This document shows positions 14,301 to 29,300 of a stretch of 64,000 bases of DNA, one piece after another. Made by a program: the position numbers and the translations under genes. How positions within the stretch are numbered: position 1 is the first letter of the stretch; the number at the start of each line of letters is the position of its first letter. This stretch comes from Ficedula albicollis (lineage: Eukaryota > Chordata > Aves > Passeriformes > Muscicapidae), in the NCBI RefSeq assembly GCF_000247815.1, contig NC_021684.1, positions 8,999,430 to 9,063,429 of the forward strand, read 5' to 3'. Below the pieces are notes generated by a model that searched no databases, had not been told where the DNA came from, and worked only from the letters and a program-made list of their open reading frames with translations.

Positions 14301-17300
14301 GCCACAAAGACTACTCTAGTCCTGAAATTCAAAAGCAGGTGTAAAGCACTGCCATCATTGCTCTGAAGCCTGATTAAAAAAATATTCTCCCAGCCATCAA
14401 GTTGTTTCTTTGACCTGAGGAAAATACTGTAGTTCAAAATTTGAGTCCAAAACTCAATAAATAAATAAATGTTCTTATTAGCAATAATAGAAACATTATT
14501 TCCAGTTATTAAGAAGCAAGGTTAATGGAAATAGTGATTTTCCAAAATATGAGAAAAAATAATTGTCTCTTGGTTGCACTTGAATCTGAATGGAAAAGAG
14601 AATTCCAAAACAGAAATAAGGTAACTATGATTCATACAAACTCAAAAGATTCTTGGTGAAAAATCAAAGAATTTCATTAACAAGTCAAACAATAAAGTTG
14701 TAATACAAACACTATACTATTGCACTACAGCTATCCTACAAATAAAAATGGTTGAAAAAGTATTCATTGTACCCTTATTTCGCTGTCAAATGGTTTAATG
14801 AAAGGTGATCCTCTCATTGTCTGAGTTTTCATAATCTGATCATCAAGAAGAGCCTGAATATCATCCACTGAAGACAGAATATGAATACCAGTCTCACGAT
14901 ACACATTTGTGGTGAAGGAAATCGAATCCCAGGTTTCCTTCATGGTATTCATTGCTTTCTCCAAGGAAAATTCCTATTTAGAAAGAAAATAGCTTGGTCT
15001 TGTCATTGAATTTTTTTCCAACTCTCTAATTCAATATATAATCATATCTAGCTGAATAAGCTATTTTGCTCTAGCACAAATTATCTACTTATTATTTTTC
15101 CTCAGTATATCCTTTTCCTGAACACAGAAAGTAGCACACTTGGGAAATACTGATGATGTCACATGAGATACAAATGCTTACACTCATTATTAACATATAA
15201 TGGGCCAAAGTGTAACCAAATCTCTTCTGTTGCATAATAGCAAAGACAAATAATGCTAATAAGTCATAAAAGTATTCACTAAGAGACCTGATGTCATATT
15301 TGTCACCATCAAATCTCTGTGCTTACCTTGCTTGCAGCTACACTTATTGTTGAAAACTGTCCCAAGTAAGAGGATAGATTCTGCTTTAAAACTTTTCTCA
15401 AGGTAGTTCCAGCATCTGGTGTTATATCGTATCCTACAATATCTGACATCTGTTGCCAGTGACGTTCTCTCATGCCAGGGTTACAGAAGACAACCACAGT
15501 GGGAATATGCTCCTAATTCAGAAAAGACATTTATAAGGCAAATATCATCATATACATTATTTCTTAATTTTTAAATAATTGTTCATGTGAATTTAAGATT
15601 CTGCTACAGTAGCAAAAGACACGAAAATCTTTTCCAAAAAGTACAGATGGCTCCATTCAATTATCAATTTCCTTTCTAAATGATTAAATCGACTACTGAA
15701 AAAAATAAAAAGATTAAGCATAATTTTTCAATGATGTTAAATTTTTATTCTATTAACATAACAGAGTCCCATTTCAAAATTCCCAACTACAGCTTTATAT
15801 ATTTTTCTGCATCCAAAAATGACTTTTCTCTTGTATATCCTCACTCATTACAATTCCAAAACTATGAAAAAAAATTTAAATCCAATTTTGTAAAAATAAA
15901 TGGGACAGTACAATCTGAAAATTTGGATTCAGAACAGTCTCTCTATCTCTGACACTTCATCATCTACATGTACCGAGCCCTGAATTTAGCATTTGTCCCT
16001 CAATATCAGATATTAATATTCCTCAAGTTTTCTTACCTTAAATTCTTTAATTTGATCCAGAACTGAAGAACACATTGTAAGAGTTGGATTACCCGTTACA
16101 GCTTTGTGTCGCGCTGGCCTTTTCTCTGTTAGTGCTTTTTTTTGCTTTTGTTGGAAGAGTCTTAAGAGTTTGTACATTTCTCTGTAAAATTCATCAACCT
16201 CAGCCTCCATACTTTCCCCATCTAGTTCCAAAAAGGTCCCATCCATCCATCTGACAAAAAACATAAGGTCACAAAGCAGAATAACAAATAATTATCACTG
16301 TCTTTTGCAACACATGAATAGCTATTTAAATTAAAGCAAAGCTCTTCTTCCATATTATTGTTTTTCTTTCCAAAATTCTAATGCCCAACTAAAAGTGGCT
16401 CAACCACACTCTTCTGTGTATTTGTGTAATTCTCTTAAGTCAGACACATACTGAAACTGAGCAACTGCATGAATAGACAAATATTTAAGTTAAACTCTAG
16501 ACAGAGAACACCATACGACATTTAAAAACACACTTCATCTTGTAATTTCAAAGCTCCCACACTTCCAGACATAGCACATTATAACTTCTGAAGAAGGCAT
16601 GAAATGATAAACAATCTCCCTTAATTTATACACAGAGTACAATTTTTGTGGTATGATCTAACCAACATAACCATTTGAACCCACCATTTTGGACATTTGC
16701 TAGTTAAAACCAGTTTTGGTTACATACAGATGATGAGCTCTTTAGTTGAACTTCTTCCTTTTCTGGAACACAAAATGACTCATAACACAATTTTTCTTCT
16801 TGATACATTTCTTTCACAGAGCTTGTCTTACTACAGGCTCCACCAGCATGACCAATACAATTAGAATCCAGTCTGAGATACGCTCCTGTGCTCTAAGGCA
16901 CATGGTGTGATTCTTGGGGCTGTTCTGTGCAACACTAGGACTTGGACTTCAAGATCTTTATCTTTCCAACTTAGGAAGTCAAATAATTACAGGATTACAT
17001 TTTAAAAATAAAAACAAATGAACATTTTTACTAGGTGAATTAAAAATAGCACGCCTCATATATATGTTATATTAGCCTTTTAGTTTGCTTGCTAATAACA
17101 CATTTTAACAAGAAAACCAATCCATATTCTACATCTGAGGTGAACAAGACCAGCACAAGCATTTTTCTCACTCTTCCTCTTACAGCATTTAGAGCTGAAT
17201 TACCTTCTTTCTGTTCGCTGCCATCTCAGTATAAGATTAAAGAGTTTGTGGTATGGCTCTATCCCAGTTTTTAAGTTGTTGAGGACTGGGAATTCACTTG

Positions 17301-20300
17301 GTTTCCATCCAAGCAGAGTCTCTTCTTTATTAAGAGCAGCTAGTGTTTCATCAGTGTCCTGTATTGTCTTCTGTAAAGTCCTCACATCAGTCACATACTG
17401 AAATCAAATAATAGTATGTCTTGAGAAATAACCAAATTAACAGCTATCAAAACAGCTATCAAAATAAGACACCAAAATATATGCTTTCACATTAAAATTT
17501 TAGAAAACAAGATTTAAAAACTAATCTGCTTATTGATGAGCACGCAAACTGCGAAGAAACCAGATGAACATTATGAAAAATAAAATCGGTTCTCATTACT
17601 GAACTTTAGAGTATTTTCAAAATGTTTGTGCTTTAAAACTCACTGTTCCAGGAGGCAGGCACATACTTTTTTATGTACATGGCATATCATATTGGTAACC
17701 AGGATTTATTAGCTTAGGATTTCTGTTTTGTGTCTTGAGATGTTTTGCTTTTTAAAAAAATCAACATTTCTTACTATGAAATATCCTCCAATTAAAGTAC
17801 AAGATACGCTCTGAAAACTAAAAAATACTGCTAGAAATCCACAAAGTTTTGGAGCCAGTGGTCTGCTCTTCACTAGCATAACAATGAAGTTTAGAAGTTC
17901 GTAGGAAAAAAAATATCAAATTGCTACCTGTGCTGGTTTTGCATTAATTGATTTGTGGTGAAGAGGAAAAATGAATAAATTATTTTCATGGGTGCAAACA
18001 CTCTTTCTGAACTGCTATTGTTGTTACCTATCAGCTAATTCAAACACAACTTTATAGCAAACTTTCCTCTAAACAAAATGTTAATTGCCAATGAAAAACA
18101 AAAATGGGAGGGGGACCGAGCTTGTTCACTGTGGCAAGAGGATAATAAATGTTTTAATTCACATTTGTTAAACTGATTACTTTTAATTACAATTTTTTAC
18201 ATTATCCCCGTGTATTAAACACATAAAACATTTCTACTGATTTTATACTATTAATCAAACCTGTTGCATGCAATCCAGTTGTGAGTATTCTTCTAATTCT
18301 GTCACAGAATTATAAAGCTTGTCTAATTCAGCATACAGGTTATCATATTTCTGTTGCACCTCTTGTTCTCTTTCAGCTTTAGACTGTTCGATCAGCTACA
18401 AAAGAATTGATTTTTTAAATTACAAAAAAAGCAATGCAAAGGTGGTTGTAAGTCCTTTCAATGATTAGCATACATACTACCGTCTAAACAGTTAATGCAA
18501 ACAGACAGAAAACTAACAATACAGATAAGTGATTATCCTTGGAGCAAGTGAAATTTTTTTTTCTTCCTATGTCCCACTTCAGCATGTGCAACCCCTATAT
18601 GCTAGCATGGACTCCTCATCTCAATAATCATAGCAGTTAGGATTGCTTTGAAAGCCTCCTTCAGGAATCAGAAATCAGAAAGTAAAGCATTACAGAAAGC
18701 ATGGACTCCTCATCTAAATAATCATAGCAGTTAGGATTGCTTTGAAAGCCTCCTTCAGGAATCAGAAATCAGAAAGTAAAGCATTACAGAAAAAACCAGA
18801 TATTCTCATTTTTGGGATTCAGTATTTTACTGCCAAAAAGGACACCTACAATTGTTGAAAACCAATGTCATCCCACATGTACCTGTAGCTGTAAAAGGCA
18901 GAAATTCTAGAACATAAGACCACCTCAAAGCACTGGGTCTCCACACTCAAGGGTTTGTTTTAAGGTACCAAACAAAAAAAAAAAAAAAAAAACAATCAGG
19001 AGAGAGATCTCCTAAGACAAGGACACCTACTACCACGCAAAATTTGTGAAGCAGACAAACAGAATTTCACCAAAGGAGGAAACAATCTTTTCCTTTTGCA
19101 TAAGAATAAGAATAGGCTCATATCTGAGAGTATAGAATGCAAATATACAGGCTCATGAAAACTTGATGTAAAACTTCTCTTGTCTCAACCTCTAGCACAA
19201 TGCAAATCACTTGACAGCCACCTACAGGGTCCCACTGCTGAGGGATTCTCACTAAGTAGTGAGACTCACTCTGTACTACCATTTTCATGAAAAGGAGTTA
19301 GAAAAAGCATCATGGACTCTCTGTGTAGAAGTAGAAAATTAATGTCACCGATTTCCTTTTGGGATTAAAAGAATACTTTGCTTGCATGGGGATAACAGGC
19401 AAACAAAGTATTTTACAGACAGCAGTCTCCCAAGCTGGGTATCTTTCCAGTCACAAGCATACTTACTACCCTTGGACATACATCTCAATGTCTAAACAAA
19501 ACTAAGTAAAGCAGGAATCCTTATTTGTATTATTTAAAAGATACTGACTTTTTAAAAATGTTATTAATTAATTCATGAAAAACTTTAGAAGATGTTATTA
19601 AATCTATGCTAAATTACTACAGAGAGGCAAGAGAACATTAAAAGGCTTGACTTTCTGTGTCATAGACAGAGACAAAGCATGCTAAGCAAGATGAACACAG
19701 ACAATGGAAGAAAAGTAATCTACAGTCATACAGAGAAAATGAGGTGTTGCATATTTGCGATTAATGATTGCTAGAAAACATTGTTCCCACTGTTCTTTTA
19801 CTGACAGAACAAAATACCACTTTAATTAAATAACTTCCTGCTCAGACACTCAGTCTTTTTAAGGGCCTGACAGCTATCTTTTCAATACTAGACAAGTACA
19901 GTGTAGTGAATTTTCATCTGTCCATGTATTACCTAGTACTGACCACAAGCATATCAGGATAATAAGACTTGCTGAAGCTTTTAAGCTACAGTGACAGTTT
20001 TAAAAATTAGTCACAAAAAGCCCACTTTTGTCACAAAAATCTGGAAAAATGTATTTCAATTACATCTAAATTAGTATGGTTCACATTATACGTGTATATA
20101 AATTTCGTCGGCTGAGGAAATAAATAGCTCAAGTAAAGTGAGAAGTCTAACAAGCCAAAATATACCATAAACTAAGAAAATGCTCTTACAGCATCATGCT
20201 CTTTAAAAATGAGAGTAATCTTCTTTGGCCATAATATTGCTGTTGTATTTAGTTCGATGTCTTCAGGAGCAAATGGAAAAACATCTATCAAGTAACTCAT

Positions 20301-23300
20301 TTGCCGACAGCACTCCTACAAAGAGAGATTCCACAAAACTTTAGGTATGATAGGTCTGTTTAAAATATAGGGCAGGATAATATTATCTACGAAGACAAAA
20401 TAAAAATCTACATTTCATGAACTTTTCAGAATTCAGAACTCCTTCAGCCAGTTGAATATTAACATCCAAAAAGTATGCGTAACATTTTTTAAATTCCTGC
20501 CCTGATCATGAGCTTGTTTCTCTAAATATGATTCCTGTGTTCTGTGAATCCATATGCAGAAATCCTAATGTTATTAAAAATAAACAAAATATAATTTCTG
20601 GACATATAAACATAACATGTTCTATTTATAGACTTATTACCATAACAGAAAATCTGATACATATCCACACACACACAAACCACTCCTAATGTAACATAAC
20701 CTATATTCTGCTCAAAGATTAAATTGTTTCTCTTGTGTTCAAAGTCTGTTGACTGTTTTTACACATAAAATGTTCTTTATACTTGTCTGTTACACTTTCA
20801 CAAGTAGATCTTTAAGTAGCCCTGAAGTAAGCCTTCAGGTACAAACAATAAACAGAGTGATTTATTAAAAGCTGCATTTCCTCATGGACTTGCAGAACAC
20901 AGAGGAATGGGAACATAAAGCAAAGGCATATGGCAAAGAATAAGCTGGACTTCCCAATTCTGCCTGAAGTAACACTGAGTTTATTCACACTGGCAGAAAA
21001 AAAGTCCGCACTCTGGAATGAATTCTCTATTTGTATAGGCCAGCATGTCTAATAAAATATCAAGAATCAAAGGATAGTCTTTTACCTTGCTCCTCCGCAC
21101 CAGGTCCGGAAAATCTTGGGTTTTGACTTTCTTTATGTAATCTATTATTTCTACCATTTCTTCTGTTGACTCAGGAACTTTTAATGCACATTCCTTAATG
21201 GCTTCAAATTCGCTGCAAATCCTACAGTTTTATTTTACATAAAATACCAACATTTTAAGATTTTAGTTTGACTGACTTCAAGTTCAGCTTTAATGTAATT
21301 AAAAATTCAAATTACTTCTTTAAGTATTCTCCCCTCACAAAGTGCATTATTTATGAAACTAGAAGAGCAATACGACCATGCCAGTCTAGACAAATACTGG
21401 CTTCTGACTCGCAATAATTGCTTTGTTGGGATTTTGGGGTATTCTTCTGAAATAAACGCTTTAGTAACCTGTTGTTACGAAAAGAACTTTCCAACTATCA
21501 TTAGTGTACACACAAACACTTTCTTAGTAAATATTGTCTCACTTTGGTAATGTGAAATCACTATAAAACTTGGCCATAATTGTTCATTTTAACTAAAAAT
21601 TATAGTAGGAGTTTTCTCATTATTTAATCCATACCTGCAAGTTAACCTCCTGATTAACTAAATTGATATCCTGTAAGTACACCCATGTAGAGGATAAAGG
21701 GAGGGTGGATACAATTTTTCTTAGTTTTAATAAGGCTCTGGATACTGTTCTTCAGAGAATCCTTCTAAACGAGCTGTCCAGGTGTGGGATGAGTATGCTT
21801 ATGGTGTGCTGGGTGAAGAAATGGCAAAGTGCAGAGCTCAAACGGTTGTAGCAAACCCCTTGCAAAAGGCTGGTGACTGTTACCAGCAGCATTCCTCAGG
21901 ATTCACTGCTGGGCCAGTTCTGTTCAACTTATTTATCAATGATTTGGATGCAAGAGTTGAATGCACCATCAGCAAGTTTGCTCATCATACAACTGTGAGG
22001 TGCTGCTGACTCCGTTGAAGGATGGGACACCTTCAGAATTAAACATTTGACTGTGATTAAAGGGATGGAAGGTAATGAGTTGAAATGCTAAACTCTGCAC
22101 CCAGGATGGAGTAACAGCCAGCACAAATACAAAAGGGGAGGAATGGCTTGAGAGCAATCCTGCTGAGGTACTTATCAGGTAATAAGAGAACCGTTTCTTT
22201 GACAGTGCAGTAACACTGTAATTCACACTTTAAAAACCAGAACAGTAATAAAGTTCTTGGATCTTTGATCTTTTAGCTCCTCCATTATCCAAGTCTATAC
22301 TAATACATTGTCCTACATCTTTTTGAGGCTAAAACAGCAGAAAAATACAACAGGTGGTGTAAAGTGCATTATATTGTTAGTTAGCCAAGAACCTTCAGTA
22401 AACAAAGTATGGTATATTTGCATTTCATCTACATGTTTCTACTATGCATTTAACACATAGAGCATTCACAAGCAGAAAAATTCTACTTACCTTTGATTTT
22501 CCTCTCTGTAATCTGTAAATATTTTTTCCATTAGCATTTTTGCAAAGTTGTTTGCACAATTAGCCAAACCTTGGTTTAAATCCTCACAATTCAAACAGAC
22601 CATGGGGAAATAAATCACCTCTGGCAAACTCATTATTTCCTTTTTGAGGGTGAAAAATTCACCTATGAACTTCAGAAAAACATTAGACTTTACACTTCAG
22701 AGCTATTGTTTAAATACTTGGCTACATGAATAAGTATTAGACATTGAAGAAAATAAGTAACATTTTCTCCTATTTACCATATATTTTTAGGGGAAAAATC
22801 AGTTACATTTTAGGTAGCCCACAGATTTTAGCTGAAGGCTAAGCACCTGCAATTCTTGGTTACATTTTCATTATTGCTGTACGTATAGTAAAAATTATTT
22901 ATAAAATGTAGAATTAAAACTTACAGTAGTGTATTCATCAAAACTGGGTTGTTCTGCTAGAAATCTGTTTATCCGTTGCTCTGCAGTTCCATCTACAAGC
23001 CAGCCATAACTTTCAACTACAATTCAATTACAATGTATTTATATTACTAAAATGCATATGCCATACAGCGAGTTACTTATTACAAAGAGGTGACACAGCT
23101 ATTTACACACTCTTCTGTCGCTTACCATAGCCTTTAAAATGTTCCTTTGGGCCTTCTAAGTTGTCTCTGATAGATTTTTTCAGCGTGGATTTGGCCCATT
23201 GTGCAATGTGAGCAGGAAGCTCAGTATCCAGAGTTGCAGTGCCTCCTGTTAGCCAAGCACGTACTGTTTGGATATTCTAAGAGTAGAGCAAGTGTTGATT

Positions 23301-26300
23301 ATTTACATTTTTGAAAGTGGTGCTAGGATACATATACTTTAAAAGTAAGTTGCAATCTGTAGAAAACACGATCACAAAAGTATGAGACCTGAGCCATGAC
23401 CAAGTTCACATGCTTTATACACACGTAGAACGACTTTTCCTAAAGCAAAAAGCTGACCTGGAAATATGTAAAGGGAAAAAAAATAATCTAACCTTGCATA
23501 GAATTAAATTATGTCATACATGCAAATACAGAAAACCAACCCCAAAACACGTCTCTGAAAGTACCACCACATGTAACTAGTGACCAATAGTCAGTCCACA
23601 TCTAATGCCCCAGAAAGGCTCTCTTCCCTGGAACAACAGACAGGTTCCCAAGACACTAATCTTTTGATGTTGTGTACATTAGTTTTTAGAGATTTGAGTA
23701 TTTTCTTTATCTTAGAAAGAAAAGGAGTATCAGCTCTAATTTTCCTTGTCTTTCTCTGGAGATATTAACTTTAATCCAAATTTATTGTAGATCATCACAC
23801 ATATAATTAAAGATGTTATTATTATAATTGCAGACCCAAACAGCAGACAAAAACAATCAATAGCAGGTGCACCAATTTTTTTATAAATAAGGAATTACAA
23901 AATTACTTCAGAGCCTGAAGTGCTGCTGGGCATCAAAATTCATGATGTGACCTGTAGAATGATCATGGAAAATAACTAAAAGTTGCATTCTGATCCAATT
24001 GCCAGAGTAGTCAGACCCCGAAATCACAAGTATTTTCACATACTGAACATCATAACAATTACATATTTAAATAAAGACAAAAGCACACCTGAAGAGTCTG
24101 TCCTATACAATCTACTACAAACAGAATTGCTTCTTCTAAGTCTTGTAAGCTTGGATAAAACTCCATTCTATTTTCATCAAAAGTCAAGTCCATCTTAAAT
24201 AAAGGCAGACGACTTCTGTCTTCAGGATCAAAAAGTTTCACAAAAACTTCCGTTGTTCTTTGCAGCAATTCTTTCACCTAGGGTATAATATAGACCATCT
24301 ATTAGTTGACATAAAAAAGGCCCAACCCATTTTCCATTCATCCAGTAAGCCAGGCAGGATTTTCATTCATTTTAGTGCTTCTGGCCTCATTCATGGATAA
24401 CTGAAGAAGTGTGAATTTTTTTAGTAACTCCAGTGGATACTAGTCTCAACCATCAAAATTATGAAAACTAATGAACGATTAAATATTTCAGTAAAGTCCA
24501 TGCATTTTTTTTTGTTACAAAAGTAAGACTATTACTAATACATGTATGTAGAAATGAAATACTTGAATGCATTTTCCTCTGACTGATTTTTTTCAAATGA
24601 CAATTACTTGATTAGACTACTGTCCCATTATTTTTCTACAAAGCAAGTAATGTTTTAATCCCATTAAGTTTATCACCGGGAAGAAAGATATTTACCTGAT
24701 TAGACAAAAGCACAGCCACACAGTTACAGAAAGACTCAAGCTGATCCAACCTGACACCATCCAAGGCCTCTGACTGAGTAAAGAGACCAAAAACTCTTTG
24801 GTACCACGTAGCCATTATCTCATCTTCTGCTTTGGAACATCTTAGAGATGCATCAGTTTTAAAAGATTTACAGTCAACTGGTCCTTTCAATCTAGAAAAG
24901 AAAGTTACAGGCAACTTTAGAAACAAAATTTAAACAAACCAAACATGGAGTAAGGTAACAATAGAAACTTTTGTATTACAAACCCAGTCTTTAGCAGAAA
25001 GAACAGTAGGAACTTATGCATTGCTTCAGTAGACTAAAAGGAAAGAAAAAGCCTGCCTCAAACTCCAGGATTTACAGAACAATTGCCAGAAAAAAATAAT
25101 GAGGAAAAATATTCTGAAAATTTTCTTTTTGAAAACTATGAAAATTTAAAGTTCCAAGATTAAACAGAAAATTCAACTGATGAAAACCAGCAAGAAGTCT
25201 GATCTTCAGGTTAGCATAGAATTCCCTACAGATGATAATACTGCTAGAAGTTCATTTTTCAAATACTACTTTAAACAGAGTTCTATGGGAATTAAGCATT
25301 AAGAATAAGTGAATAATGGGGAGAAATTTAAAGAATTAAAGGCAAAATACAAATAAAAAGGTCTGATATTACCAACAACTTAGTAACAACAATAAAATAT
25401 GTAACAGAGAGAAGAAAAGTCATAATATGTCATAACATAGAGTAACTTAATCACAGTATATTAAAATGGTGCATCAAAGAAATTTTCTATGATAAATAAT
25501 AGAACTGAACAAGCTCATCTTTGCCAGCTTCGAAAACCTATATGGGTCAATAATCCAGTAGAACAGACCTTACCTGGAACCAGAAAAATCTACTACAAGA
25601 AAGTTAAAGAATGCTGTATAACCAAAATCCAGTAGAGTTTTCATTGTGGGGTGAAGAATATATAAGGTGGAAGTGATTCGCTTTTTTGCTTTGATGTAAC
25701 TGTCATGCCATGTACTAGAAAAATCCAGGCCTCTAAAAAAGAAAAACCATTAAAAAACCAACCAAAACAAATATACAAACAAAAAATAATAGCTCAAGCA
25801 CTACTTGAATAAAGTACTTATATATAAAAGGTAGTATCCAAAAGATTATTCTCTAGTGTGAATAGTTATTAAATGTCACACACATGTTCTCACTACCATG
25901 CAGTGGAAGTCATAAAGACACTCTGTCTGATAAAACATGCTTTATCTTCCATGGTATTTTAAGACCACGTCTTACAGAAGCCCATTCAATGTAAATTCCT
26001 AACTTCACCAACTACCATCAGGAAGCATTTATCAACAGATTTTCATAGCACACACTCTGATGCATCAGCAAATTGTGCAATTTGAGTACTTCTAGCGTGT
26101 CTACCTGAACTCCTTTTTCATGAGGGTATAATAGATTTGCCTTTCAAGGTTTCATCTCATAAAACCAAAATCACATAAAACCTTGGCACCATATGCAGTT
26201 TTAGTTTGTCAAAGTACTGTACAATGCTGCTATCTGCCAGAAAACTGCTCCATGCACACACAGTTCATTCCAGAGGCAGCTGCACTGTGACTTTGGTGTC

Positions 26301-29300
26301 TGGGCACGCAGAGCCAGGTTTAATTCATGGACATGAATGCTGCTCTACATAACTGTAAACAACAGCAATAAAACAGTCAGTGCTAAAACTTTGTGGAACA
26401 TACGGGGATGTTCAAATGCAAGATCCTCTACAGAGATTTAAAAATGTTCCAGTAAGGGGCGCCAGAATTAATCTTGTGCCGTAACTCTGTCCACACAGCT
26501 CAACAAGAATGGCCCCTCATGTAACTCAGTGGTTTTGCCAGTGGGTTATTTGCTAACTTAATCCACTCACAGAGGTAATGAAGGCAAAGGTGCCTCCTCT
26601 TCCAATGCATCAAGTTCTTTTATGTCTGGTTTAATAAGAACTCTTCTCACTAAGAAAAAAATGCATGAACATTAGAAGAAAATTAGGCCATATTCAATGC
26701 CACTGATGACATTACAAAGAAGTTAGTCCAATGTTAAATTGTTTATTTTTTAATCTACATTTTTAAAAAGATCAGCCATCCACTAAAATATTAACAAAAT
26801 TGGGCTCAATTTCAGATTCTAGTTACTACAAATGTAAATAAATTAAGACATGATTTCAAGGGAAAGCACTTCCAAAATTCCAGTTCATTACTCTTTTTAA
26901 AAGGTTTTAAAACTTGAGTTGTATGAGTGGTGTCTGAAAATAGTAATTATCTTTGCAGATTTTTATCGCGGGCTTCCTCATTCAACAAAAGCACCATGAG
27001 AAAACTCATGAATGTGTTTGTGAATAAAAAGTTTAAAAAAGCTACTGTTCCTAAAGAGGGAGAACGAATGACTAGTTTATCCTTTCTTTAACAGTAAACA
27101 GCAATAGATTCTTGCTTCAAATTAACTAAATAGGTTAAAGACATAATGAAATAACATCATCAGCAATCAACCTTTTTGACATGAGGTCTGCAGCTGTCTT
27201 TGTCTTTGCTTGAACTATACTTTCAGCTGGTTAACTTTTTACTGGTTCAAATTAAACAAGCAAGTTTTGCCTTAAACTTTATGGCCAACACACATTTGAT
27301 GAGGCAGGAAAAGCTATATCAGTAGTTAATTACAAAGATCCTGCCTGGCTGAAAGAACAAACCAGAAGAATTGTTTTCAGCAGAGAATATAGAACTTATA
27401 ATATATACACTAACATTAATGTAAGTGCTGAGTAATTTGTAGTACTTACACACACATCTTTGTATGCTCGTTTCATAATCTCTTACTACCTCCTTTAAAA
27501 GCTCTTCAGTGAGCAGCTCTCTCTCTTTGCCCTCCATAAGCGACTGTGGCACCATGGTGAGCATGGACCTGAGCCACTGCTGCTGGATGGGAATCATGGG
27601 ATTTCTCTGCACACATTTCTTCAAAAAGAGGTAGTCTGCCTGGAAGGACAAGATTATCAGAGGTCTAATAACTACCTATGTATGTATTTCTGTGTTAGGC
27701 TTGGCAAAAGTCTCTTTTTATTCATAATTTCTTAATTTCAAAATTTCTTAATTTCCTTAAGGGCAGGGTATTTAGTCTAATATTTTCAGTATTCACTGAC
27801 TAATACCCTAAAAGCTGCTCTGTGGTTGGTAACATGGTCTCTCTGTCTTAATGTTTAAATATAAAATATTGTACTTGACAGTATAACATTTTCCTTGGTT
27901 CTCTGCTGAATTTTATGGCTAACAATAAAATAATTCAAGGTTAAGCTTATTGTTCTTTGGACAAACATTTATCTGGCAAAAAGTGCGGACAAACATCCTT
28001 CATAAAAGGACTGGGTCTTGGCCAAATATAAAAAGGTATTTCTGCTTGTGACTGACAGTTTTATTATAAAATCTCCACAGTCTACAGAATGAGTTTACCT
28101 AACAACAGCTGGGCAAAATTGGTGTTACCTTAGGCAATTTGAGTTTCAACTGGCTCTCAGAAATGAGTCTTATTTTAAAAGCTATACACAAATTTGAAGT
28201 TTAGTGCATGTTCTTCAAACTAAGGGAACAATGTCAAAGACTACTTTTCCTACAGGCTAAGGTACAATCTGTGACCTCAAGTGAAAAAATCTGAAGCTGT
28301 TACGTTTTTTCCTAAGTAATGATCTTTAACTAAGGTTAAATTAATTATTGATAGATGCACTTTCTAAAGCAGAAAAATACCTTCCCTCTACAGGACCACA
28401 AAACAAGATTCGTATTTTGCTCCTATTCCATTTCCCCCCCCAAAACTACTTTTTCCTGTTTAGTAACAATAATTCTGCATAACATACTCAACTTCTCTGA
28501 ATAGGTGCCATTCACTCTCTACACCAAAAAAAGCAAATGTAAGAATTGAACTCACTTTTAGTTGACTTTCTTTATCATCCATCTGTATAAAAAGAAAAAG
28601 AAAATTGTTATATATGAAGAACATACAAACAAAAAATACTGGAAATATACAATTTAGCAAATATTATTCCTAAACAAAGACTTTATTCTGTAGATATACA
28701 GGCATACATTTCAATTGGATTACCTGAGTATACAAATACAACTATGAATTACTGAGGAGCAAAACAAGTATCTTGAAGTAAATTCTAACAAGGAAAATAA
28801 ATGTCCCAATAACAAAGAACCTAATAGGCAAGACTTAATGAAGAAATGCTTTCTCACAGTGGAATGCAGTTCTGTGACAGGAGGTGCAGCATCTCTCTCC
28901 TCTGTTTCTTCCATGGTTATGACTTCAAGAGCTCGATCAATTCTAAAGTAAACCACAGCATCAGAAGCGCAGAAAAACTACAAATAATATAGTAAAAAAA
29001 CGCTAACACTTTAATTGATGCAACCTATTTTTTCATCATTACCAACTCCTTGATCACTAAATCTCACTATAATTATATTAAACAAACACCGTTATTTGTC
29101 AAATTTGTAATGTCTCTTTCACTTGAATTTCAACATGTCTTGAACTACATGAAACTCACAGTAATTGATTAATGATCTCTTGCTGCTCCTTGTCTCTGTG
29201 GTATGCCAATAGTTTCTTCTGTGATGGTGATGTTTCAGATATGACTGGTGAAGGTAAAGCAGCAGGACGAAACAAAGTTCTCAAAGTCCGTTTATTGGAA

